NCBI GenBank assembly: GCA_965226775.1
Contig: CBDDEI010000002.1
Span: 1,674,001-1,738,000 of the forward strand
From: CBDDEI01 sp965226775
GTDB lineage: Bacteria; Chloroflexota; Dehalococcoidia; SHYD01
Length of the DNA stretch: 64,000 bases
Reading direction: 5' to 3'
Of this stretch, positions 29,817-40,752 are shown in pieces. The stretch's first letter is position 1. Every line of letters begins with the position of its first letter. Position numbers and translations under genes: made by a program. The notes below the pieces were generated by a model. It had not been told where the DNA came from, searched no databases, and saw nothing but the letters and a program-made list of their open reading frames with translations.

Positions 29817-31169
29817 CTACTTTACGGACTCGACTCGCATGGCGTTCCAGTCATCAGCTACCATCATGTCGCTCCAGCGCTTGTAGAACATACGGGTGTT
29901 CCAGTCGCTGAGGGTGTGGCCCCACAGGCCAGGGAGGCCGAACTTGGATGGGCCGTGGATGATGTCGTCAGAGAGCCGGAGCTGCATGTTCAGGTTCATC
30001 TTGCGCGTCATGTGACCACGGCTAGCCTGAGTCAGGTTGTACCAGTTCTCCATGTCGTCTTTCTGGGTCATGCCGCCGGGGCCGTACCAGTGCTCGTAGT
30101 AGCGGGCAAAGGCCTCTTTGACCTCGGCAGGAGCGGCCTTGTCCACCAGGAAGTAGGACCACATCTCCGTCTCCGTGGGGCCCTGGGGATGCAGCACGCG
30201 GATAACCCGGCCGAACCAGCCCATGTTGGGGAAGACGTGGGGGCCTTCATCCAGATAGGCCATCTCACCCAGGTTCTTGTTCCGGGCGTCATGCTTGGAC
30301 TTCAAGTAGTCCTTGATGACAGGGAAATCGTCATACATACCGTTGTCTGGGAATGGTTCGTGCTCGCTCTTACCGGTCGGAACACGGACGGCGGTGGTGT
30401 GCCCTTCAGGGAAGGCCACCTGCATGATGCGCCGGGAGCCGCCCAAGTCGGACGGGTCAGAACGCTGCTGTACCCTGGAACCGGAGGGGCTGACGCCCAT
30501 TGCCACCACCATAGAGCGGTGGGTGATCCAGCCGTGGGTGCTATCGTTGTCTGGCATGGGGACTTTCCAGTTCATGCCGATGCGCCACTTCATGACGCCA
30601 CCCAGGATCTCAGCGCCGTCATCAGTGCCGTCGGAGTCACAGAATGGGGGCTTCAGGTATATGCCGCAACCACCCAGATAATCCTCAAAACTAGGGGCGT
30701 CCTTATCCCAGCAGGCCCAGATGGAGCCCTGGAAGAGGGCCACGCGGGCGGAGATAAGGCCCCAGTCGCCCTTGGGCATCTCGTCGTAGCCGCCGTCCAC
30801 TTTGGGGAGGGTGACCAATGCGCCGGTGCTGTCGTACACCCAGCCGTGGAAGGTGCACTGGAAGCCGAAGGCGTTGCCGGAGTCGTAGCGGCAGACCATG
30901 TTGCCGCGGTGCCGGCAGGAGTTCAGGAGGACGTGGACCTGGTTCTTGCGGTCACGAGTAACGATGACCTTTTCCTCGCCCATGCGAGAGATGATGAAAT
31001 CACCAGGATTGGAAATCTGGCTGGTATGGCCCACAATGAGCCACGTGCGGGCAAAGATCTGCTCCAACTCCTGCTCGTAGATGTCTCGGTCGCAGAAGAT
31101 CTCGGGGTTCATCTTGCCCCCGTTAAAATCGACGAGCTTCTGAATTGAACGATCTATAGATGCTACCAT
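29817..31169 (-). CDS. Rieske non-heme iron oxygenase alpha subunit
   Basis: 450 residues. The Rieske [2Fe-2S] ligands are C85 and H87 (SCRHRG) and C105 and H108 (QCTFHGW). The mononuclear iron motif D-x2-H-x4-H is D209-STH212-GWITH217, followed by the catalytic domain. It hydroxylates or demethylates an aromatic or alicyclic substrate with electrons from a reductase not encoded here. AAGGAGG at 31177-31183 (coding-strand sense) is 7 nt from the ATG, an unusually good ribosome-binding site in this window. The substrate is unknown. Confidence 0.92.
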   Translation of the reverse strand: MVASIDRSIQKLVDFNGGKMNPEIFCDRDIYEQELEQIFARTWLIVGHTSQISNPGDFIISRMGEEKVIVTRDRKNQVHVLLNSCRHRGNMVCRYDSGNAFGFQCTFHGWVYDSTGALVTLPKVDGGYDEMPKGDWGLISARVALFQGSIWACWDKDAPSFEDYLGGCGIYLKPPFCDSDGTDDGAEILGGVMKWRIGMNWKVPMPDNDSTHGWITHRSMVVAMGVSPSGSRVQQRSDPSDLGGSRRIMQVAFPEGHTTAVRVPTGKSEHEPFPDNGMYDDFPVIKDYLKSKHDARNKNLGEMAYLDEGPHVFPNMGWFGRVIRVLHPQGPTETEMWSYFLVDKAAPAEVKEAFARYYEHWYGPGGMTQKDDMENWYNLTQASRGHMTRKMNLNMQLRLSDDIIHGPSKFGLPGLWGHTLSDWNTRMFYKRWSDMMVADDWNAMRVESVK

Positions 31170-31352
31170 GCGCTATCCTCCTTGCTCCTTTGGAGAGTAA
31201 TTCCTGATTAGAATCGCGTATCTACCCTAGCTGGGCCAGGTTGGATCACATAGGAATATACCGCTCGCCTCCTTCGCCTGTCAAATGGAGGGCGAAGCCA
31301 ATTGCCTAAGCTCGCTGTTGCTCTGCAGACGTTTTACCTTCCTACGCCCTAC

Positions 31353-34061
<2,709 letters not shown>

Positions 34062-34235
34062 GGGTTCCTCTCTCTCAATAGTCGGTGCGTTAAAGCATGT
34101 AGGAGCGCTGCCGCGACAGCGGGGGCTACGTTTCAGTCTGTAGCGGTAGTAGCTTACCCTTGGCCTGCCTGAGTGTCAACGAATCGCCCTGCTTCAAGCC
34201 TGGCTTGGAGGATGGCGGTTGCTTCCATCCCGCTC

Positions 34236-35224
34236 GGTAGATGGGGTCTGCTTCGCCCCGCTCATCCTGAGCCTGTCGAAGGACGAGCAGTACACCTTCT
34301 GCTAGTCCGGTTCATGGATTCGACAAGCTCACCATGCACGGCTGGGAGGAGGCACCCTGCACGATTGGGAGGTGTGCGTGCCGGTTGGAACGCCTCACCA
34401 GGAACGGTTGGGACGAGACGCCTGCCGCATTCGAATGGGCGTTACTTCGGCCCGCTCTCCTGAGCCTGTCGAAGGACGAGCAGTACACGCTAGTCCGGTG
34501 CATGGATTCGACAAGCTCACCACGCACGGTTATGACGAGTCACCCTGCACGATTGGGTGGTGTGCCCGTCGGTCGGAACGCCTCACCAGGAACGGTTGGG
34601 ACGAGACGGCCGCATTCGATAGATGGGCTTCGGCCCGCTCATCCTGAGCCTGTCGAAGGACGCCAGTACACCCTCTGCTAGTCCGGTGCATGGATTCGAC
34701 AAGCTCACCATGCACGGTTATGACGAGTCACCCTGCACGATTGGGAGGTGTGCCCGTGCACGGTCGGAACGCCTCACCAGGAACGGTTGGGACGAGACGC
34801 CTGCCGCATTCGATAATGGGCGTTGCTTCGGCCCGCTCATCCTGAGCCTGTCGAAGGACGAGCAGTACACCCATGGATTCGACAAGCTCACCTGACGAGT
34901 CACCCTGCACGATTGGGTGGTGTGCCCGTGCACGGCCTCACCAGGAACGGTTGGGCTGCCGCATTCGATGATGGGCGTTACTTCGGCCCGCTCATCCTGA
35001 GCCTGTCGAGCACTAGTCCGGTGCATGGATTCGACAAGCTCACCATGCACGGTCGGAATGCCTCACCAGGACGGTTGGGACACCCTGCATTCGATTGGGA
35101 TCCAGGTGTGACAAGCTCACCATGCACGGTTGGGAGGTGTACCCCATGCACGGTCGGAATGCCTCACCATGCACGGTTGGGAGGAGTATCCATGCACGGT
35201 CGCAAGGAGACGCCTGCCTTATTC
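34236..35224. repeat. Tandem palindromic repeat array (~4.5 units of 155-198 bp)
   Basis: The core CCTGAGCCTGTCGAAGGA occurs exactly at 34266, 34459, 34643 and 34841 and truncated at 34996. Each is followed by GGATTCGACAAGCTCACC (34316, 34504, 34692, 34875, 35027), and further down the unit by CACCAGGAACGGTTGGGACG. The core and second motif are imperfect inverted copies of each other, and the second sits inside GTGCATGG...CCATGCAC, so each unit folds into nested hairpins. After 35060 the units crumble into short GCACGGTTGGGAGG pieces. Short reading frames cross it in all directions but follow the repeats and are not genes. The whole gap between acnA and the MFS gene is 34062-35310. Confidence 0.9.
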
Positions 35225-35310
35225 GACAACCTGTGGGGGCAGAATTATACTTAGCCCGCTCTACTACCCGCGTTGCACAGTCGAACAATCGTAAATAGGT
35301 AAGGCAGCTA

Positions 35311-36639
35311 ATGTCTGTTTCTCACGAGCAACGACGCCCCCGGTTCTACTACGGTTGGGTTATCGCCGCCGTCTCAACTCTGGCTAACGCCACGGTGTTC
35401 GGCGCGGGCGGCGCGAGCTTCAGCGTCTTCATGGGCCCCATGGGCCACGCCTTGGGCTGGAGCCGCACGGTGCTCACCGGAGCGGTCACCATGCAGAGCT
35501 TCACCAACCTTGCCGTCTCCCCTGTGGTCGGTCGTCTGCTCGATCGCTACGGGCCGCGGCTGATCATGGTCTTCGGCACCGTCGTTGCCTGTATCAGCTA
35601 CATGCTCATGAGCAGGATTGTCGAGCCGTGGCACTTCTACGTGCTGTTCACCATAGGCTTTGCCTTGGGCCTGAACGAGATGGGCGGCATGGTGACGTCC
35701 GTTGTGGTCTCCAAGTGGTTCATCCGCAGGCGGGGTCGCGCGCTGGCTATGGCCTCTTTGGGCAATCAGCTTGGCGTTATCGTCATCGTGCCCATCACCG
35801 GTTTCCTTATCGCAGCGATAGGCTGGCGCAACGCATGGGCGATGCTGGGCGTAGGGGTTGCGGCGCTGGTGCTCATCCCCACCGCGCTCTTCATGCGACG
35901 CACGCCGGAAGACATGGGCCTGCTGCCGGACGGCGACCCGCCCGAGCCAGCCCCGCCCGCTGCGGCCGGAGCGGAAGCGCCCCCACCGCGGCCGCGGCGT
36001 GAAGAGCCGCGCTGGACGCCCCGCCAGGCCTTGCGTACCCGCACCCTCTGGCTCATCATCGCAGGCTCCAACCTGGCGGCGCTAACCTTCAGCTCGCTGC
36101 TCTACCACCTGGTCCCCTACTTCACCGACATCGGCATGGACCTGGCGACGGCCGGATTCGTGTATGCGCTGCTCAATGTAGGGGCCATCTTCTCCAAGAT
36201 TGGCTGGGGCTTCATCTCCGAGCACGTGCCGGTGCGCTACTGCCTCATGTGCACCTACTTGGGGCGGATGTCCGGCCTGCTGGTGCTGCTGCTGAGCCGC
36301 TCCCCAAACCGGCCCTACTACTACGCAGCCATCGCCGGGCCTCTCAGCCACTCCATCGGCCCGTTGCAGGCGCAGATCTGGGCCGATTACTACGGCCGCT
36401 CCTTCCTGGGCACGCTGCGCGGCGTCATTGCGCCCTTCAGCCTGCTCACCAGCGTCTTCGGTCCCCTGTTCGCGGCGCAGACCTACGACCGCATGGGCAG
36501 CTATGAGGGGGCTTTCTGGTTCCTGGTGATCACCCTCTTCATTGCATCGTGCATCACCTTCTTTGCCGTGCCGCCCGGCCCTTCGCCGGACCAGGTCCAG
36601 GCTGCACCTCAGGAGGGCGCACAGCAAGCGCGTGGGTAG
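35311..36639 (+). CDS. MFS transporter (monocarboxylate-like)
   Basis: 442 residues, 12 membrane segments: FYYGWVIAAVSTLANATVFG, GWSRTVLTGAVTMQSF, GRLLDRYGPRL, and VSKWFIRRRGRALAMASLGNQ, paralogous in layout to the carrier at 17424. A proline-rich central loop (PPEPAPPAAAGAEAPPPRP) separates the two halves. Likely a carboxylate uptake carrier; substrate unknown. It lies upstream of the Gfo/Idh/MocA gene, possibly feeding it. Confidence 0.82.
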   Translation: MSVSHEQRRPRFYYGWVIAAVSTLANATVFGAGGASFSVFMGPMGHALGWSRTVLTGAVTMQSFTNLAVSPVVGRLLDRYGPRLIMVFGTVVACISYMLMSRIVEPWHFYVLFTIGFALGLNEMGGMVTSVVVSKWFIRRRGRALAMASLGNQLGVIVIVPITGFLIAAIGWRNAWAMLGVGVAALVLIPTALFMRRTPEDMGLLPDGDPPEPAPPAAAGAEAPPPRPRREEPRWTPRQALRTRTLWLIIAGSNLAALTFSSLLYHLVPYFTDIGMDLATAGFVYALLNVGAIFSKIGWGFISEHVPVRYCLMCTYLGRMSGLLVLLLSRSPNRPYYYAAIAGPLSHSIGPLQAQIWADYYGRSFLGTLRGVIAPFSLLTSVFGPLFAAQTYDRMGSYEGAFWFLVITLFIASCITFFAVPPGPSPDQVQAAPQEGAQQARG

Positions 36640-36799
36640 GCCGGAGTCGTAGCCACTAGCTGACACACAGCAACGGTTAGCCGGCAGTCGGCGTCAGGCG
36701 CCTACGCCACGTTGACAAGGTTTGAGGGGCAGGAGTACGCTCGCCTCGCCAACCAAGCACGACTAGATTAGCGAAAATGGGAATTCCGGGGAGGACAGT

Positions 36800-37894
36800 A
36801 TGACTACTACAAATCAACGTCTGCGAGTCGGTCTAATCGGCGCAAGCCCGCAAGGTGGTTGGGGTGCGCAGTCCCACTTGCCCGCGCTCCAAACAGTGGC
36901 CGAGACCGAGCTGCTCGCCATCTGCACTGCCCACGAGGACACCGCGCGAGCGGCTGGAGAAAAGTTCGGCGTGGAGCGAGCCTACCACAACCATGCAGAC
37001 CTGCTGGCTAATCCCGATATCGATGCGGTGTCGATTGTGATTCGGGTGCCAAAGCACTACGAGATCACGCTGGATGCTCTCAACGCCGGCAAGCATGTGT
37101 ACACGGAATGGCCCCTGGTGCTGACCTCAGCCGAAGCGCAGGGCCTGGTGGATGCCGCTAAAGCTAATGGTGTCAGGACGATGGTGGGGTTCCAGCGCCG
37201 CGCGTCTCCGCCCTACATGCGCCTTAAGGAGCTGGTGGCGGAGGGTTACGTAGGCGAGGTGCTTGCCGTCCACTTCAACATGCAGGGCTCCGGCGTGCTC
37301 AACAACACCTCTGATCGCAGCTGGCGGCGGGATAAGAGCGTTGGCACCAACACCATGACCGTGAACTTTGGCCATGAGATAGACGCTGTCCTCAACGCTG
37401 TGGGCGAACTCACCGAGGTCTCGGGCCGGGTGACCACCCAGGTGAAGCAATGGTTCGAGACGGACACCAAGCAGTATGTGGACGTAACCGCGCCGGACAA
37501 CATCTTCATGGAAGGCATGCTGGGCAACGGCGCCGTGATCACCGCGCACGTCGGCATGCAGCCCCATCACGGCAGCGGCTACCGGCTGGAGATCTACGGA
37601 CGAGAGGGCACGCTGGTCATGATCCCCAAGGGCGGCGGCGATTTTCAGATTCTCGGCGGGAAGGGCGACGACTCGGCCCTCCAGGAGATGCCCATCCCTG
37701 AGCGCCTAACCTGGGTCCCCGACACATTGAAGGGCGGCTCCTTTAACGTAGGCCAGATGTGGGCCAGGTTCGCGGAGTCCATCCGCACCGGCGAGCACAT
37801 CGAGCCAGACTTTGCCACCGGCCTGAAGCGCCACAAGCTAATGGAGGCCATTGAACGAGCGTCCGAAACCGGCCAGCGCCAAACGCTGGACTAG
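36800..37894 (+). CDS. Gfo/Idh/MocA-family oxidoreductase (Gal80-like)
   Basis: 364 residues: N-terminal Rossmann motif GLIGASPQGGWGAQSHLPAL, and the HVYTEWPLVLTSAEA segment where the usual catalytic EKP is EWP, a feature shared with Gal80-like members. The C-terminal part follows the GFO_IDH_MocA fold (VNFGHEIDAVLNAVGEL, GHVGMQ-like strand). NAD(P)-dependent sugar or polyol dehydrogenase is the family role; the missing Lys of EKP makes catalysis uncertain. The ATG is preceded by GGGGAGGAC. Confidence 0.8.
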   Translation: MTTTNQRLRVGLIGASPQGGWGAQSHLPALQTVAETELLAICTAHEDTARAAGEKFGVERAYHNHADLLANPDIDAVSIVIRVPKHYEITLDALNAGKHVYTEWPLVLTSAEAQGLVDAAKANGVRTMVGFQRRASPPYMRLKELVAEGYVGEVLAVHFNMQGSGVLNNTSDRSWRRDKSVGTNTMTVNFGHEIDAVLNAVGELTEVSGRVTTQVKQWFETDTKQYVDVTAPDNIFMEGMLGNGAVITAHVGMQPHHGSGYRLEIYGREGTLVMIPKGGGDFQILGGKGDDSALQEMPIPERLTWVPDTLKGGSFNVGQMWARFAESIRTGEHIEPDFATGLKRHKLMEAIERASETGQRQTLD

Positions 37895-39483
37895 CGGAGC
37901 ACCACCCGATGAGGTGACGGCAGCGACGGAGGAGGGAGGCGGCAGACGCGCGCGGGCTAATTAAGGAGAGGCACGCCACATGCAGCAAGTTTGCAAAATT
38001 TCCTTCCATGTGATGAACTGCTAGAGGTGCTCGCTCCCGCCTATGCTCCATGTGTTCAATTCAAAGGAGCTTGCTCAGGGATTGCGGTGGAATCCGGGAG
38101 CAGGATTTGTCCCAAGAGGCTTTATCGGAGGATTCGGTCGCTTAGATAGGATCTGGTGGCCGAACCAGGTAACCCGAAACGTGTCGAAAGACACTTCTGG
38201 TGGCCGAACAATACTTGAACGAAACAGGTAAAATCCAAAAGAACCCTATCTTGAAATTTGCTGGCCTGAATTAGATTTGCAAAGTTGCCACGTGGATTGT
38301 GAAATTACTTATGCTCAGCGCCAAAAGTGGGCGGCCGAGTCGAGTGCCGCTGAAATGCGCGGGAAGCGCCTCCACGAACGATTGAAGATTTGTGCTTTGT
38401 TTATCAGGCACTACGAGAACGATAACAGATCCAAGAGCCGCTCCAAGTCTGGAACATGCGCTCTACTATCTTGGCGCATATTTCTGGCCTCACCGCCAGG
38501 TGATTTGTACCAGCAGTTGCGGCCGTGGGACAGAACATACTTACCTCAGCCCAAAGAAGAGACCAGGCCTATTCCCCAGAGCAAAGCGTCCTTCTCCAAA
38601 GAACTGTGCTAAGCCGCAAGCAACCTATTTAGATCCGGAATTGAGGTTGCTAGAAGGACGAACCGATTGACTTAAAGCTATTCGAAGCCCTCGGGTTTGG
38701 GACTCAGGAAGAAACCAGCGTCGCTCAAAAGGTTTCCGATCTATTATAGTTTTCCGCAGCTTCTGTCGCACCGCCAGCATTTAGAGACGTACTCAGCTAA
38801 CCTGCATTTTGCCCTTGTCTTCCCCGCTCCTCCGCTTGCGCGGCCATCGTGATTTAGGACAATACATTAAGATTCCTACATGGAATGGCGCGATCTAGGC
38901 TGGCAGGAAAGAACAGATACTGTCGCATATGTTCCCAGAGCTCTTGGCCCAGGCGTGATCGCATAACGCATCTTCCGGAACTACCCTGGTGAGGTAGGAT
39001 CCAGGCGGTGAATCAAAGGCACAAGGCTGGCGAGGTATCCACTCGTAATTGACCTGCTTGGCCCAGGGAATATTGGACGCAGGTCGACATCTTTCCAAGA
39101 ACTGCGTGGTGGGTCCTGAACGAGGAGCAGTGATAGCGTCCAGGGTTGCTTGGCCCAAGAACGCCAGTTCAGTCCTGCAAAATGCTGAGCTTGCTTTTGT
39201 CAGGGTCCGCTGCTTCAAGCAGGCCTGAGCGGGTTTATCCGCTGCCGTGCAACGTGATGCCCAGCAATTATTGCAGCGACCATCGGTCTCATGAGCAGTC
39301 TCATGACAGTGGAGCAAGACCGTATCCGCACAACCCCTCTTCCGTAAAACAATAAGCCTAAGAGTCAGAGAAAAGCCTCCTTCTTTCCCCGCTCCTCTTG
39401 CTTGCGCTATACTGCTGTCTGGTTAAGACAGACACCGTGAACATGAGACGCGCCGGGCGAGTACAACGCCCGCTAAAGGAGCA
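37895..39483. other. 1.6-kb gap with no recognisable gene
   Basis: Visibly less GC-rich than its flanks. There is a 14-codon frame after AAGGAG at 37980, small frames up to 140 codons on both strands, a duplicated TCTGGTGGCCGAAC (near 38152 and 38197), a near-repeat of CCCCGCTCCTC-type sequence (38821 and 39387), and three copies of CTTGGCCCA (38943, 39058, 39149). None of the translations resembles a known family and none has a good start signal. Most likely decayed genes plus the icd promoter region (TATACT at 39408). Confidence 0.5.
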
Positions 39484-40563
39484 ATGGCAACCCATAACGT
39501 CACCCTGATCCCGGGCGACGGCATCGGCCCTGAGCTCTCTAACGCCACCGTACGCGTCGTAGAAGCCACCGGCGTCAGCATCAACTGGGACGTCCAGGAG
39601 GCCGGAGAGGACGTCATAGCGAAGTACGGCACGCCGCTGCCGGCACAGGTCCTCGCCTCCATCCGCAAGAACAAGGTCGCCATCAAGGGGCCTATTAGCA
39701 CGCCCATCGGCGCCGGCTTCCGCAGCGTCAACGTCGCCCTACGCCAAGAGCTAGACCTCTACTCCTGTCTCCGGCCCTGCAAGAGCTACGCCGGCGTAAA
39801 GACCCGCTTCGATAACGTCGACTTCGTCATCATCCGAGAGAACACGGAGGACATCTACGCCGGCATCGAATACGAAGCCGGCAAGCCCGACACCCTCGAT
39901 CTCATCCAGTTCATCAAGGACACTAACGGCAAGTCGCTTACCCCAGACACGGGCATCAGCATCAAGCCAATCTCGGAAATCAACACCGCCCGCGTCGTCA
40001 AGTGGGCCTTTGAGTACGCCCGCAGACATGGCCGCACCCGCGTGACCTCTGTCACCAAGGCCAACATCATGAAGTACACGGACGGCCTCTGGATGCGGGT
40101 GGCCGCCAAGGTGGCCGAGGGCTATCCGGACATTCACTACGACGAACTTCTGGTGGACGCGCTCTGCATGCAGCTTGTCCGCATCCCGGAGACGTTCGAC
40201 GTGCTGGTATTCCCCAACCTCTACGGCGACATTGTGTCCGACGTGGGCGCGGGCCTCATCGGCGGGCTGGGCGTGGCGCCCGGCGCAAACTTCGGCAACG
40301 AGATGGCGGTGTTCGAGCCGACCCACGGCTCTGCGCCCCCGCTCAAAGGGTTGAATAAGGCCAATCCAACCGCCATGATGCTTTCCGCCGTGATGATGCT
40401 CCAGCACTTGGGCGAGGCTGATGCCGCCGCAAAGATGGAGCAAGCCATAATGGCGGTGCTGGGCGAGGGCAAGGACGTGACTGCCGACCTGAAGCCCGCC
40501 CCCGACGACCCGACGGCAGCCTCCACCAGCGGCTACACGGACGCCGTCATCGCAAAGATGTAG
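39484..40563 (+). CDS. Isocitrate dehydrogenase, dimeric NAD-type
   Basis: 359 residues of the isocitrate/isopropylmalate dehydrogenase family. Substrate motif SVNVALRQELDLYSCLRPCK, catalytic Tyr/Lys region (NTEDIYAGIEYEA, TKANIMKYTDG), metal-binding DALCMQLVRIPETFDVLVFP and cofactor loop THGSAPPLKGLNKANP. The Lys-Tyr pair that marks NADP specificity in E. coli Icd is replaced (PL in this loop), so NAD use is inferred. Its neighbour is a structurally unrelated NADP-type isocitrate dehydrogenase. Confidence 0.85.
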   Translation: MATHNVTLIPGDGIGPELSNATVRVVEATGVSINWDVQEAGEDVIAKYGTPLPAQVLASIRKNKVAIKGPISTPIGAGFRSVNVALRQELDLYSCLRPCKSYAGVKTRFDNVDFVIIRENTEDIYAGIEYEAGKPDTLDLIQFIKDTNGKSLTPDTGISIKPISEINTARVVKWAFEYARRHGRTRVTSVTKANIMKYTDGLWMRVAAKVAEGYPDIHYDELLVDALCMQLVRIPETFDVLVFPNLYGDIVSDVGAGLIGGLGVAPGANFGNEMAVFEPTHGSAPPLKGLNKANPTAMMLSAVMMLQHLGEADAAAKMEQAIMAVLGEGKDVTADLKPAPDDPTAASTSGYTDAVIAKM

Positions 40564-40752
40564 TAGAGGTAAGAAGAGGCGTAGACGAAACGTAATTGAA
40601 GTGCGGCCGGTTTGCCGCGGTATAGTCTGCCATACCGCGACCGCTAATCGGCCTGCTCCCGAGGGTAGCGTGAAGCACGATTGTGGACGCAGCGGGGCGG
40701 CGAGACTATAGTATTGTGGGCAGAAATTCCTTAGGAACTAGGATGTAGCGCA

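Noticed and set aside
29499..31148. 549-codon open frame opposite the Rieske genes
   Set aside because: It is antisense to two well-supported oxygenase genes, has no family features and reflects codon bias of the real strand.
34236..35224. CRISPR array
   Set aside because: Units are 155-198 bp and nearly identical throughout, with no short repeat and unique spacers, and no cas genes nearby.
34312..35298. Overlapping small ORFs in the repeat array
   Set aside because: They exist in several frames on both strands and merely translate the repeats.
37980..38024. 14-codon ORF behind AAGGAG after the Gfo/Idh gene
   Set aside because: Good ribosome-binding site but too short and without conservation evidence to call a gene.
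38277..39317. Three small frames (111, 92 and 140 codons) in the gap before icd
   Set aside because: No family resemblance, poor starts, and overlapping frames; kept only as possible remnants.
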